The translations under genes were made by a program, and so were the position numbers. A stretch of DNA of 43,789 nt from Candidatus Kaiserbacteria bacterium CG10_big_fil_rev_8_21_14_0_10_56_12 (lineage in GTDB: Bacteria > Patescibacteriota > Minisyncoccia > Phycocordibacterales > Phycocordibacteraceae): contig PFBL01000011.1 of assembly GCA_002773355.1 (NCBI GenBank), forward strand, positions 1 to 43,789, in the 5' to 3' direction. How positions within the stretch are numbered: the first letter of the stretch is position 1; every line of letters begins with the position of its first letter. The notes below the pieces were generated by a model, which was not told the DNA's origin, ran no database searches, and was given only the letters and a program-made list of their open reading frames with translations. Shown piece after piece: positions 33,431-42,464 of the stretch.

Positions 33431-34695
33431 GTAAGGACTTCGCCGCGGTGAGGGAATTTGCGTTATCTGGAGGAGGTCGGCTCTTTGTGGCGCCGACGAA
33501 CGCGCGCGATCTTGTCATCGTCGAGGGCTCCGTGCGTGGGGGACCAAACCTCGTGCCCAGGAGCGAGCGCGTACTGCCGGCACTCGCGGCCGCGCTCCTT
33601 GATGCGGGTACGACGTCAAGGAGCAAGAACGAGATTCGCGACGGTCTTGCGGCACGAGGCATCTCACTTGAATTTGGGTCCTCTGGAGATCGGACACGAT
33701 TTTCGGGGCGCTGCTTCCCCGAGGATCTTCCGCGGTTGTTGAATGTCATGTGCGAATGTTTGAACGAGGCGTCATTTCCTGAGACAGAGGTGAAGACAGC
33801 CAAGGCGCTCGCTCTCGGCGCCCTTGCTGACGAGCGTTCAGACACGAGGGCACAGGCCGAGCGGGCGTTTGCCGCTCTCTTGTATGACGCATCGCACGTC
33901 AACTATCGCCCGTCGGTACCGGAAGAGGAGCACGAGGTCCGCGCCGCGAGTCGAGGGAAGATTCGGGGCTTTGCGTCGACCTTAGGGCGCACTGGCCTCA
34001 TGATTGCGGTCGTTGGGGATGTGGTAGCCGCACCGGTGCATGCCGCTGTCACGAAGGCCTTCGCGCGCCTTGATAACAGGATTCTCGCGGTGCCACCCAA
34101 GAAGATGAACCGCAAGCAAGCGCAGCAGCAGGAGCGCCACATCGAGCTCAACGACAAAGCGAACGTTGATGTCTTGCTCGGTGCCGCGCTCCCCGTGACC
34201 ATTACTCATGTGCAGTACCATGCGCTACGCGTGGTCGCCGAGATGCTGGGCGGCGGCTTTACTGCTCACCTCATGCAAACACTGCGCCAGCGAGATGGGC
34301 TTACCTACGGTGTGTATGCGCGCCTCGCCGGGTTTGACGACGGAGCCGACGGATACCTGAAGGTGTGGGCAAGCTTTTCTCCTGCCCGCTTTGCCGAGTC
34401 GGTTGCACTGCTTCGCAAAGAAGTCGACCTCTTTTTCTCCAAAGGTCTGACCGAGTTGGCGTTGGTACAAACGCAAGAACGACTGGTTGGCTCGTATCTC
34501 GTCTCTCTATCAACGACAGAGAGCTTGGCGCTCGCACTGCACTGTATTGGGCAACAGGCGCGAGAGCTGTCCTACCTCAGCGATTTCCCCGACATTATCC
34601 GGGCGGTGACCCGGGCAGACCTCCACGCCGCGGTGGCGCTCATCCCCATCGATAAGCTCGCGTTGGTAGCGGCCGGCACAATCGGTAAAAGTTGA
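33427..34695 (+). CDS. M16 peptidase-like protein, inactive partner subunit
   Basis: 422 aa with the same two-domain M16 fold, but the zinc motif is lost: the equivalent helix reads LPALAAALLDAGT. The C-terminal RQRDGLTYGVYA (about residues 286-297) keeps the substrate-binding Arg/Tyr pair typical of the partner subunit. It is translationally coupled to the active subunit and likely forms a heterodimer with it. Confidence 0.88.
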   Translation: MSKDFAAVREFALSGGGRLFVAPTNARDLVIVEGSVRGGPNLVPRSERVLPALAAALLDAGTTSRSKNEIRDGLAARGISLEFGSSGDRTRFSGRCFPEDLPRLLNVMCECLNEASFPETEVKTAKALALGALADERSDTRAQAERAFAALLYDASHVNYRPSVPEEEHEVRAASRGKIRGFASTLGRTGLMIAVVGDVVAAPVHAAVTKAFARLDNRILAVPPKKMNRKQAQQQERHIELNDKANVDVLLGAALPVTITHVQYHALRVVAEMLGGGFTAHLMQTLRQRDGLTYGVYARLAGFDDGADGYLKVWASFSPARFAESVALLRKEVDLFFSKGLTELALVQTQERLVGSYLVSLSTTESLALALHCIGQQARELSYLSDFPDIIRAVTRADLHAAVALIPIDKLALVAAGTIGKS

Positions 34696-34701
34696 TATAG
34701 T
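34693..34701 (+). promoter_or_regulatory. Extended -10 element of alaS
   Basis: TG-A-TATAGT, overlapping the stop codon of the M16 partner gene, nine bases before the ATG at 34711. Confidence 0.55.
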
Positions 34702-34710
34702 TTGACTATT

Positions 34711-36507
34711 ATGACCGTTGCCGAAGTACGCAAGAGATACCTCGATTTCTTTGCTCAGCGTGGACACGCGATTATCCCTTCGGCGCCAATCGTACCGGAG
34801 AACGACCCCACAACGTTATTCACGAGCTCTGGTATGCAGCCTCTGGTGCCATATCTACTCGGCCAGCCTCACCCCGAGGGTACCCGCCTCGCCGATGCAC
34901 AGACCTCATTTCGTGCCGAGGACATTGAAGAGGTGGGGGACAATCGGCACACAACCTTCTTCGAGATGCTCGGCAACTGGTCGCTCGGCGATTATGGGAA
35001 GAAAGAAGAAATCCCCTGGCTCTATGAATTTTTGACTCGAGAACTATTATTTCCACCTGAGAAGCTCTGGGTGACGTGTTTTGAGGGTGATGAATCGCTT
35101 GGTATCTCGCGCGACAACGAATCGGCAGAAATCTGGCAGTCTCTCGGCATTCCGCAAGAACGCATTCGATTTTACCCTGCACGCAAAAATTGGTGGAGTC
35201 GTTCAGGAATACCGGCGAACATGCCCACAGGCGAGATCGGTGGGCCTGACACCGAAGTCTTCTACGACTTCGGCACCTCGCACGACCCGGCCTTCGGCGA
35301 AACATGTCATCAGAACTGTGATTGTGGGCGATTTGTTGAGATCGGGAACGCCGTCTTCATTACCTATAAAAAGACGATTGATGGGTCGTTTGAAAAGCTT
35401 GCTCAGCAGAACGTTGACTTCGGCGGAGGTCTCGAGCGTCTCGCCTTCGCGGCGATTGCCAACCCTGACATTTTTATGATCGATGTGTTCGACGAAGCGC
35501 GCCACGTACTCGAGACTAAGAGCGGGCAGAGCTATGAGAACGCGATAGCGACACGCTCATTCCGGATCATCCTCGATCATATCCGTGCCGCAGCGTTTTT
35601 TATCGCCTCGGGCATCAGGCCCTCGAACACCGAGCAGGGGTATATCCTGCGGCGTCTCATTCGTCGTTCCATACGTGAGGCAGACAAGCTCGGTATTACA
35701 GAACCGGTACTTGCCGCGGTCGCCGACGGATTCGGTAAGGCATATGAGGACGCGTATCCCTTCGTTCTAGCGAGCGCCGCGGCGATTAAGGATGAACTCG
35801 AGAAGGAGGAAGCGCAGTTTCGTAAGACTCTCACTCAGGGTCTACGCGAGTTTGAGAGGATGGGACAGCAGATCGACGCCTTCATTCTATTCACCACATA
35901 CGGCTTTCCAGTCGAACTCACCGTCGAGATTGCCGCAGAGCGGGGTATTAGTATCGACCTACGCGCGGTGGAGCAAAAGATGGCTGAGCACCAGGCACGC
36001 TCGCGCGCCAGCGCGGCGCAGAAGTTTGCGGGCGGCTTGGCCGACCACGCAGAGCAGACCATTCGTTACCACACGGCGCACCACCTACTCCTCAAGGCAC
36101 TCCAGATGGTGCTCGGGCCCGAGGTGCATCAGCGAGGAAGCAATATTACGAGCGAACGATTGCGCATCGACTTCTCCTATGGGCAGAAGATGACCGATGA
36201 GCAGAAGACAGAAGTAGAAAAGATCGTGAACGAAAAGATTCGCGAGTCTATCCCGGTACTGCGTACTGACATGCCCAAGGAAGAAGCCGAGAAGCTAGGT
36301 GCTGAGCACGAGTTTGGCGCCACCTACCCCGACACCGTTTCTGTCTATTCGGTGGGCCCGCTCGACAACGCCTTTTCGATAGAGTACTGCGGTGGTCCGC
36401 ATGTGGCGAATACCAGCGAGTTGGGAGAAGGCGGTAAGAAATTTAGGATTATGAAGGAGGAGGCGTCATCGTCCGGCGTCCGGCGTATCAAAGCGGTGCT
36501 AGAATAA
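34711..36507 (+). CDS. alaS: Alanine--tRNA ligase, short form
   Basis: 598 aa against about 870 in most bacteria. The class II core is intact (FTSSGMQPLVPYLLGQPHPEG; TSFRAEDIEEVGDNRHTTFFEMLGNWSLGDYGK; GGGLERLAF; SNTEQGYILRRLIRRSIR). The editing domain keeps its zinc sites, HTAHHLL and CGGPHV. The protein ends right after editing, so the C-Ala domain that aids dimerisation and tRNA binding is absent. The start ATG at 34711 is used instead of an upstream TTG because the -10 box lies at 34693-34701. Four bases separate it from the PilM-like gene. Confidence 0.95.
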   Translation: MTVAEVRKRYLDFFAQRGHAIIPSAPIVPENDPTTLFTSSGMQPLVPYLLGQPHPEGTRLADAQTSFRAEDIEEVGDNRHTTFFEMLGNWSLGDYGKKEEIPWLYEFLTRELLFPPEKLWVTCFEGDESLGISRDNESAEIWQSLGIPQERIRFYPARKNWWSRSGIPANMPTGEIGGPDTEVFYDFGTSHDPAFGETCHQNCDCGRFVEIGNAVFITYKKTIDGSFEKLAQQNVDFGGGLERLAFAAIANPDIFMIDVFDEARHVLETKSGQSYENAIATRSFRIILDHIRAAAFFIASGIRPSNTEQGYILRRLIRRSIREADKLGITEPVLAAVADGFGKAYEDAYPFVLASAAAIKDELEKEEAQFRKTLTQGLREFERMGQQIDAFILFTTYGFPVELTVEIAAERGISIDLRAVEQKMAEHQARSRASAAQKFAGGLADHAEQTIRYHTAHHLLLKALQMVLGPEVHQRGSNITSERLRIDFSYGQKMTDEQKTEVEKIVNEKIRESIPVLRTDMPKEEAEKLGAEHEFGATYPDTVSVYSVGPLDNAFSIEYCGGPHVANTSELGEGGKKFRIMKEEASSSGVRRIKAVLE

Positions 36508-36511
36508 CCGA

Positions 36512-37552
36512 ATGAGTTTTTTACGGCGTCTCTTTCGTCGCGAACGTCGAGAGGTGGTTGCTTTTATCGATATCGGGGCGCGCCGCGTGGTCGGTGCCTA
36601 CGTCTATTACGTTGGGAATAGCGTCCCGATCGTAGTCTATACCAAGGTGGTTGCTATCCGTGTGCAAACGGGCGAGGAGCATTCAGTCACTATGCTTGGC
36701 GCGCTCACGGAGCTCTGTAGCGCGATGGAGACGGAGGGGATACCCACTGTTCTACGCGGCGTTGGGAGGCGTGGCGTTGATTCGACACTCATCTCGATCG
36801 ACGCTCCCTGGCAGGAGACCGCGATCCATCATGTACACGTAGTCAAAGAGAAACCTTTTCTCTTTACCGCTGAGCTCGTCGCTGAAGCGGTCGCGGGCGT
36901 GAGCGCACCACAGCCGGGACGCGTCTTTACTGACGCGAGCGTCATCGGGACCGTGTTGAATGGCTACTCCATGCGCGCGCCCTATGGCAAGCGTGTGCGG
37001 CGCGCAACAACCGTCGTGCTGACCTCGAGCCTCGACGAGAAACTGTCGCAAGACATTCTTGACGTGGTCGGCAAGATGACCGTTGCCAAGCAACCCGCAC
37101 TCATTGCGGGTACGTCGCTTCGCTATCAAGCCCTGCGCGTGGTCTTCGCGCACGAGACCGAGGCACTCATTCTTGATGCAACCGGGCCACTGCCCGAGGT
37201 CGCGCTCGTCCGCAACGGCCTTCTTGCCGCCGTGTCGGAAACACCCGAAAGCCTCGGTGGAGAAACGGGGGTGACGTCAGACGATTTCATGCGGGCTTTT
37301 GCAGAGATCGCCAAGCAGTACCCGTTGCCGCGTACGATATTTCTCCTGGCTCGATTTGATCAAATGGATGACATGCAGAAGAAACTCAGTGCAGTGGCGT
37401 TTGGGGCATTTTGGCTCTCGGAGAATCCGCCACGCATTATCCCACTGCTTACGAGCAACATGACGGGGTTGGTTAAGCAAATGACCACCAATCCACCCGA
37501 CCTCCCACTCCTGCTCATGGCTCTGTACTACCGCTACCTTGACAAGCAGTGA
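36512..37552 (+). CDS. PilM/FtsA-like actin-fold protein
   Basis: 346 aa. The start VVAFIDIGARRVVGAYVYY resembles the first phosphate loop of actin-like ATPases, and the layout (SHS2-like insertion, later ALILDATGPLPEVALVRNG as second phosphate loop) fits the PilM/FtsA group. The key residues are diverged, so ATP binding is uncertain. In these bacteria such a protein commonly precedes the baseplate-J-like membrane protein found next here, suggesting an envelope complex. A basic N-terminus (LRRLFRRERR) could touch the membrane. Known type IV pilus partners (PilN, PilO, PilB) are not in the window. Confidence 0.65.
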   Translation: MSFLRRLFRRERREVVAFIDIGARRVVGAYVYYVGNSVPIVVYTKVVAIRVQTGEEHSVTMLGALTELCSAMETEGIPTVLRGVGRRGVDSTLISIDAPWQETAIHHVHVVKEKPFLFTAELVAEAVAGVSAPQPGRVFTDASVIGTVLNGYSMRAPYGKRVRRATTVVLTSSLDEKLSQDILDVVGKMTVAKQPALIAGTSLRYQALRVVFAHETEALILDATGPLPEVALVRNGLLAAVSETPESLGGETGVTSDDFMRAFAEIAKQYPLPRTIFLLARFDQMDDMQKKLSAVAFGAFWLSENPPRIIPLLTSNMTGLVKQMTTNPPDLPLLLMALYYRYLDKQ

Positions 37553-37610
37553 TGTGCTTCGCGCCGTTGACGCTTTTCACCAGCGGGGTTGGGCAGAGCC
37601 GAGTGAGAAC

Positions 37611-37619
37611 TGGTATACT
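37611..37619 (+). promoter_or_regulatory. Extended -10 element of the baseplate-J-like gene
   Basis: TG-G-TATACT, six bases before the ATG at 37626. It decides between this start and the in-frame start at 37539. Confidence 0.6.
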
Positions 37620-37625
37620 CTAGCC

Positions 37626-38837
37626 ATGCACAAATTTGACGATATTATCCCGCCTTCGCGACGAAAGGAGGCCGAGAAGCCAGCACAAGCAGATACGAAG
37701 TTACCCCGCGCGCCACGTCAAAAGGCGCGGTTGCCATACCTCACGATGTTTATTGTACTCATTGTCATCGTGGGTTCGGCGGGCGCCCTCATGTACTTCT
37801 CGAGTGCGAAGATCGAAATAGTGCCGTCAACGATTGCCGCGACTGTACAAGGCCAGTTCACTGCAGGACAGGAGGCGACTCAAGTGCCGTTCCGGGTGAT
37901 TACCGCGCAAAAGATTGCCTCGCAGGTGGTGAAGAGTAACGGCACCAAGACCGTCAATTCGGCCGCGTCGGGCGAGATTACTATCTACAACACGCAGTCC
38001 AAAGCGCAACCGCTTATCACGCAAACGCGCTTTGCCACCGCTTCGGGTCTCATCTTCCGCATTCATAAGGCCGTGAAGGTCCCGGGCGGGTCTGTCTCAA
38101 ACCCTGGGACGGTGGTGGCGACAGTCTATGCTGATAAAAACGGATCAGAATATAATGTCGGACCATCATCGTTTACTGTCCCCGGTCTTGCAGGGACGCC
38201 ACAGGCAAGCGAGGTGTATGCACGATCAACATCTGCGATGACCGGGGGCGCATCCGGCACGGTTCCGGTCGTGGACGCGGCGGGCGCGGTCCAGGCGCGC
38301 ACGGCCCTCACGACAGCACTCGCGCCCGATCTCGAGAAGAGTATTCGTGAGCAGATACCGGACGACTACGTCCTACTTCCCGGAGCGCTGAACACAACGT
38401 ATCAAGATCTCGACCCTACGCCGTCGCAGACAGACGGCATGGTGGATGTCAAGGAGCAGGGGACTGCGACCGCAGTCATTTTCCAAAACACGGGCCTCGC
38501 GAAGGCGATTGCTCTTGCGTCGTCGGGCACGAACTACCAGGGAGAACCGCTCACGGTCGCGTCAGTGGATGGTCTCAAGCTTGTCCCTACTGCCGGATTC
38601 CCCGACGCGGCGGCAACGACGTTCTCGTTCTCTCTCTCGGGCAGCGCACAGCTCGTATATGTCGTCGACAAGGCTAGAATCGCCGCGGCGGTGGCCGGCA
38701 AGTCGAGGCAGGATGCCGAGGTGGCACTTACGAATTACCCAGAGGTTAACCGTGCGGTGATTGTCCTCCGGCCCTTCTGGAAGCAGTCTTTTCCCGAGGA
38801 TCCGGCCTCAATATCGATTGACGTGAGCAAGCCGTGA
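37626..38837 (+). CDS. Single-pass membrane protein with baseplate-J-like domain
   Basis: 403 aa. A charged cytoplasmic N-terminus (about 1-35, Lys/Pro-rich) leads to one membrane helix (about residues 38-58) and then a large beta-rich extracellular part with GEITIYNTQSKAQPL, TRFATASGLIFRI and VSNPGTVVATVYADKNGSEYNVGPSSF, the pattern of the baseplate J/gp47-like family, known from phage tails and also common as membrane proteins in these bacteria. No other phage genes occur here, so a phage origin is not supported. It follows the PilM-like gene by 73 bases. The function is unknown. Confidence 0.7.
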   Translation: MHKFDDIIPPSRRKEAEKPAQADTKLPRAPRQKARLPYLTMFIVLIVIVGSAGALMYFSSAKIEIVPSTIAATVQGQFTAGQEATQVPFRVITAQKIASQVVKSNGTKTVNSAASGEITIYNTQSKAQPLITQTRFATASGLIFRIHKAVKVPGGSVSNPGTVVATVYADKNGSEYNVGPSSFTVPGLAGTPQASEVYARSTSAMTGGASGTVPVVDAAGAVQARTALTTALAPDLEKSIREQIPDDYVLLPGALNTTYQDLDPTPSQTDGMVDVKEQGTATAVIFQNTGLAKAIALASSGTNYQGEPLTVASVDGLKLVPTAGFPDAAATTFSFSLSGSAQLVYVVDKARIAAAVAGKSRQDAEVALTNYPEVNRAVIVLRPFWKQSFPEDPASISIDVSKP

Positions 38838-38845
38838 GGTGCTTG

Positions 38846-38874
38846 TTGACGGCTTGTCCACCTCCTGCTACATT
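38846..38874 (+). promoter_or_regulatory. Sigma-70 promoter of the infA-rpsI operon
   Basis: TTGACG (38846-38851), a 17-base spacer ending in TGC, then TACATT (38869-38874). This is close to consensus on both elements, with an extended -10. The ATG of infA lies 14 bases downstream. Confidence 0.8.
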
Positions 38875-38888
38875 GATACGGTACCTGC

Positions 38889-39128
38889 ATGGCTGAAGAA
38901 GGGGAAACTAAAACGACGACGGTAGGTACCGTTGAGGAGGTATTGCCTGACTCGCTTTTTCGTGTGCGAATCCCCTCAGCCGAGGAGGGTGGTGAAGAGA
39001 CGGTATTGCTCGCATACCTTGCGGGCAAGATGCGGCTCCACCGCATCCGCGTCTTGATGGGCGACCAGGTGGAGATGGTGCTCGACCCATATGGTGGTCG
39101 AGCGCGCATTGTTAGGCGGTTAACGTAA
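38889..39128 (+). CDS. infA: Translation initiation factor IF-1
   Basis: 79 aa. The OB-fold signature runs from [18 protein letters not shown] to the end ([26 protein letters not shown], then GRARIVRR). IF-1 binds the A site of the 30S subunit during initiation. It is the first gene of the ribosomal operon, followed by rpmJ, as in many bacteria. The acidic N-terminal extension (AEEGETKT) is slightly longer than usual. Confidence 0.95.
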   Translation: MAEEGETKTTTVGTVEEVLPDSLFRVRIPSAEEGGEETVLLAYLAGKMRLHRIRVLMGDQVEMVLDPYGGRARIVRRLT

Positions 39129-39144
39129 CTATACAAAGATCAAG

Positions 39145-39261
39145 ATGAAAGTTCGGGCCTCTATAAAAAAACAACAGCCAGGTGATCAGCTCGTCCGTCG
39201 TGGCGGACGCCTTTTTCGTATCAACAAGAAAAACCCGCGCCGCAAGGCGCGTCAGGGGTAA
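39145..39261 (+). CDS. rpmJ: 50S ribosomal protein L36
   Basis: 38 aa, from ATG 39145 to TAA 39259-39261. The ends match L36 (MKVRASIKK at the start, RKARQG at the end). The zinc-binding cysteines and histidine of the usual form are absent, so it belongs to the zinc-free (C-minus) type. It lies between infA and rpsM, the standard place. Confidence 0.92.
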   Translation: MKVRASIKKQQPGDQLVRRGGRLFRINKKNPRRKARQG

Positions 39262-39270
39262 TCTATTTTT

Positions 39271-39651
39271 ATGCGTATAGCCGGCGTGACCATCTCAGAC
39301 ACCAAGCAGCTCGCGTATGCGTTGCCATATATCTATGGCATTGGCCCCGCGCGAGTGCGCGTCATACTCACTGAGGCAAAGGTGTCGTTCACCAAGAAGG
39401 GATCTGAACTCACGCCAGATGAGGAACAACGCGTTCGATCGCTCGCCGAAGCCTACATGATCGAGGGCGAACTCCGGCGTGACATTGGACAGAACATAAA
39501 GCGGCTGAAGGACATCAAGTCTGCGCGCGGCGCGCGTCACGAGCGCGGTTTGCCCGTACGTAATCAGCGGACGAAGACCAACTCGCGTACGCGGCGCGGC
39601 AACGTGCGTAAGACGATGACCTCAGGGCGTCGTACGCTTGAAAAGACATAA
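39271..39651 (+). CDS. rpsM: 30S ribosomal protein S13
   Basis: 126 aa. RIAGVTISDTKQLAYALPYIYGIG at the start, LRRDIGQNIKRLKDIKSARGARHERGLPVRNQRTKTNSRTRRG near the end are typical S13 segments. S13 sits in the head of the 30S subunit and contacts tRNA and the 50S subunit. No Shine-Dalgarno precedes the ATG. Confidence 0.97.
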   Translation: MRIAGVTISDTKQLAYALPYIYGIGPARVRVILTEAKVSFTKKGSELTPDEEQRVRSLAEAYMIEGELRRDIGQNIKRLKDIKSARGARHERGLPVRNQRTKTNSRTRRGNVRKTMTSGRRTLEKT

Positions 39652-39656
39652 TCACT

Positions 39657-40091
39657 ATGGGAAAGAAACGCATCATCAAGAAGAAGGGTAATGGGATGGA
39701 CACGGGCCGCAAGGACCGCGCTATGGCCAAGGCGACGAAGCGACACCTCGAGAAGGGTGTGCTCCATATTGAGGCGACCTTCAACAACACCAAGGCGAGC
39801 ATCACCGACGAGAATGGGAACGCAATCGTGAGTTCGTCGGCTGGCGCGCTTGGCTTCAGCGGTGCCCGCAAGTCAACACCGTATGCCGCCGCAAAGGTCG
39901 GCGAGTTCCTCGGAGAGAAGGGCACCATGATCGGCCTTAAGGAAGCATCAGTGATTATCCGCGGGGTAGGCGCGGGCCGCCAATCGGTCCTCCGTGCCTT
40001 CTCTACCAAGGGTATCGCGATCCGCTCGATCAAGGACGCCACGCCCGTCCCGCATAACGGACCGCGCCCACCGCGCCCACGTCGCGTGTAA
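39657..40091 (+). CDS. rpsK: 30S ribosomal protein S11
   Basis: 144 aa. The family body begins at HLEKGVLHIEATFNNTKASI; KSTPYAAAK and the C-terminal DATPVPHNGPRPPRPRRV are diagnostic of S11. The first about 28 residues are a basic extension; an internal ATG at 39693 or 39723 would give the more usual length. It starts five bases after rpsM. Confidence 0.96.
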   Translation: MGKKRIIKKKGNGMDTGRKDRAMAKATKRHLEKGVLHIEATFNNTKASITDENGNAIVSSSAGALGFSGARKSTPYAAAKVGEFLGEKGTMIGLKEASVIIRGVGAGRQSVLRAFSTKGIAIRSIKDATPVPHNGPRPPRPRRV

Positions 40092-40100
40092 TAGCACACC

Positions 40101-40715
40101 ATGATTACCCCCCCACGATACAAGACAGCAAAACGACTCGGTGTGACCGTGTTTGAAAAGGCGCAGACAGCCAAGTTCGCGCTATCGGCGGACCGCAGTG
40201 CGAAGAATAAGAAGCACAGTGGGCGCGGTCGTCAGAGCGAATACGGTAAGCAGATGCTCGAGAAGCAAAAAGTTCGTCTCACCTATGGCATCACAGAAAA
40301 ACAATTCCGTAGCTACGTGAATCGGGCGCTGGACGCGCGCGACGCCAAGCCGGTTGAACACCTCCACGAATTGCTCGAGATGCGTCTCGACAATGTGGTG
40401 TGGCGACTCGGCCTCGCGTCAACGCGCAGAGGCGCACGGCAAATGGTGGCGCATGGGCACGTCTGCGTGAACGGCAAGAAGATTCGCGTGCCCTCGCACC
40501 TGGTCAAGGTGGGGGAGACGATCGCGGTGCGCGAGGGCTCAAAGAGCCACGGTGTCCTGACAGGGTTTGCGGACCGCTTCGTGGAGCGGCCGCTCCCGTC
40601 ATGGCTCTCGTGGGACCCTAAGACGATGTCAGGTTCCGTCACCGAACGGCCGACCGCGTCTTCGGCCGACCCGGCGGGGGATTTGACCACGGTGCTTTCG
40701 TTCTATACGCGCTAA
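40101..40715 (+). CDS. rpsD: 30S ribosomal protein S4
   Basis: 204 aa. It shows the S4 RNA-binding domain (LEMRLDNVVWRLGLASTRRGARQMVAHGHVCVNGKKIRVPSHLVKVGE) and the N-terminal zinc-free region (SGRGRQSEYGKQMLEKQKVRLTYGITEKQFR). The C-terminal part has a lineage-specific insertion (GSVTERPTASSADPAGDL) before the final VLSFYTR. S4 starts assembly of the 30S subunit and often represses its own operon. Confidence 0.97.
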   Translation: MITPPRYKTAKRLGVTVFEKAQTAKFALSADRSAKNKKHSGRGRQSEYGKQMLEKQKVRLTYGITEKQFRSYVNRALDARDAKPVEHLHELLEMRLDNVVWRLGLASTRRGARQMVAHGHVCVNGKKIRVPSHLVKVGETIAVREGSKSHGVLTGFADRFVERPLPSWLSWDPKTMSGSVTERPTASSADPAGDLTTVLSFYTR

Positions 40716-40770
40716 GGTATGAGTGTATCGGTTGTTATTAATAATCTGAATGGGTAATTACGATTACGTT

Positions 40771-41715
40771 ATGGAATACCACATCACACTTCCAAGCAAG
40801 CCACGCATCGTCTCTGAAGAGGGCGATCAGGGCGTTTATGAAATTGATTCGCTGTATCCGGGCTACGGACACACGCTCGGTAACTCGCTTCGCCGCATTA
40901 TTCTCTCGTCACTCCCCGGTGCCTCAGTCACGCAGGTGAAGGTCGAGGGCGTGCCGCACGAATTTGCCACGGTCGAAGGCATGCGCGAGACCGTGATGGA
41001 GATGCTGCTCAATCTAAAGCGTGTCCACTTCGTCTTGCACGGCGACGAGCCACAGACCATTTCACTCGTCGCCAAGGGTGCGGGCGAGGTTACCGCAAAG
41101 GACTTCAAGCTCCCGAGCCAGGTGGAGATACAGAACCCCGACCAGCACATCGCCGACCTCTCAGCTAAAGCAACGCTCGAGATGGAGGTCACTATTGATC
41201 GTGGGCTCGGCTATGTCGCGCGCGAAGTCCTCACCAAGGACAAGGTCAATATCGGCACCATCGCGCTCGACGCAACCTTCACCCCGATCCGTCGTGTCAA
41301 CTACGAGGTAGAGAACATGCGCGTTGGCGATCGTACCGACTACAACCGCCTCCGCATTTTCATTGAGACCAATAACACCATCACGCCTCGTGAGGCGCTC
41401 GAGAAGTCGATCGAGATTATGATCCACCAGCTTAAGGCCGTGATCGGCTTCCAGGAGTCGGCCCAGGTGTCCTCGATTACGGCTGGAGCAGAAGAGGACG
41501 GCGCATCGTCTGATGCCAGCAAGGTGAAAGTGACCGATCTCGAATTGTCGACGCGCGTGACTACAGCGCTCGAAGGAGCGGGTATTAAAAGCGCGGCGGG
41601 TCTCGCACGCAAGTCAGCAAGCGCCCTTAAGGATCTTGACGGCATCGGCGACAAGGCGATCGATGAGATCAGTAAGGCGCTCGCGGAGCACGGCCTCACC
41701 CTTAAGGCAGACTAA
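40771..41715 (+). CDS. rpoA: DNA-directed RNA polymerase subunit alpha
   Basis: 314 aa from ATG 40771 (MEYHITLPSKP), the start that fits the family; an ATG at 40750 adds seven residues. The N-terminal domain has the assembly core YGHTLGNSLRRIILSSLPGA and VEGVPHEFATVEGMRETV. A linker rich in Ala/Asp/Glu (about 240-250) leads to the C-terminal DNA-binding domain, whose helix-hairpin-helix GIKSAAGLARKSASALKDLDGIGDKAIDEI is complete. So binding of UP elements or regulators remains possible. It lies between rpsD and rplQ in the usual order. Confidence 0.96.
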   Translation: MEYHITLPSKPRIVSEEGDQGVYEIDSLYPGYGHTLGNSLRRIILSSLPGASVTQVKVEGVPHEFATVEGMRETVMEMLLNLKRVHFVLHGDEPQTISLVAKGAGEVTAKDFKLPSQVEIQNPDQHIADLSAKATLEMEVTIDRGLGYVAREVLTKDKVNIGTIALDATFTPIRRVNYEVENMRVGDRTDYNRLRIFIETNNTITPREALEKSIEIMIHQLKAVIGFQESAQVSSITAGAEEDGASSDASKVKVTDLELSTRVTTALEGAGIKSAAGLARKSASALKDLDGIGDKAIDEISKALAEHGLTLKAD

Positions 41716-41723
41716 GTGTTGGT

Positions 41724-42077
41724 ATGGCATACACAAAGAAAGCACGAGTATTTGGTCGACCAAGCAATCAGCGCCGCGCGCTGATCCGCTCGCTCGCGCG
41801 CTCTTTGGTATTACATGAGACGATTGAGACTACGGAAGCGAAGGCCAAGGAGCTACGCCCCTTTGTCGAGCGCCTCGTAACGTATGCCAAGACAAATACC
41901 CTCGCTAGCCGCCGCCTCGCTGAGGCCAAGCTCCAGGACCCGGCGGCGGTCAAGAAGCTTTTCTCGGCGATTGGGCCGCGCTACGCCGACCGCAAGGGAG
42001 GCTACACGCGGGTGGTGAAGCGTACCAAGCGGGGCACCAACGACGCGCGAAAGCTTGCGTACATTGCCTTTGTCTAG
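41724..42077 (+). CDS. rplQ: 50S ribosomal protein L17
   Basis: 117 aa. FGRPSNQRRALIRSLARSLVLHE, ETTEAKAKELRPFVERLVTYAK and the final GPRYADRKGGYTRVVKRTKRGTNDARKLAYI are typical L17 segments. It follows rpoA by eight bases. Confidence 0.97.
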   Translation: MAYTKKARVFGRPSNQRRALIRSLARSLVLHETIETTEAKAKELRPFVERLVTYAKTNTLASRRLAEAKLQDPAAVKKLFSAIGPRYADRKGGYTRVVKRTKRGTNDARKLAYIAFV

Positions 42078-42092
42078 TATCCATTACCTACC

Positions 42093-42461
42093 ATGACCCC
42101 AAAAAAAGTAGCGCCCACAACCCACACCATCGATGCGACCGACCGTACGCTCGGCCGTGTTGCGAGCGAGGCGGCGCACGCCCTCCTCGGGAAGCGCTCG
42201 GTACACTTCGTCAAAAATCAGGCACTCCCGGTGACGGTGGTCATAGAGAATGCGAGCAAGCTGCACCTGCCTAAGCGCCGTGTCGAAGGCAAGGTCTACA
42301 CGCACTATACGGGCTACCCTGGGGGCCTTCGCGAGGTGCGGATGGACATGATGATCGACAAGAAAGGCATCGCTGAGGTCGTGCGTAAGACGGTTGACGG
42401 TATGATCCCGCGCAACAAGCTTCGTGCGCCGCGTATGAAGAATTTGATAGTCAAAGCATAA
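42093..42461 (+). CDS. rplM: 50S ribosomal protein L13
   Basis: 122 aa, somewhat shorter than the usual 140. DATDRTLGRVASEAAHALLGKR and the later KVYTHYTGYPGGLREV followed by VDGMIPRNKLRAPRMKNL are clear L13 marks; the C-terminal tail is trimmed. It lies with rpsI, its usual partner. Confidence 0.96.
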   Translation: MTPKKVAPTTHTIDATDRTLGRVASEAAHALLGKRSVHFVKNQALPVTVVIENASKLHLPKRRVEGKVYTHYTGYPGGLREVRMDMMIDKKGIAEVVRKTVDGMIPRNKLRAPRMKNLIVKA

Positions 42462-42464
42462 TAT

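Noticed and set aside
33150-33902. Minus-strand open frame (250 codons) over the M16 gene pair.
   Set aside because: Shadow of two well-supported coupled genes.
37626-38837. Prophage, because of the baseplate-J-like domain.
   Set aside because: No other phage genes are present; this membrane form is common beside a PilM-like gene in this lineage.
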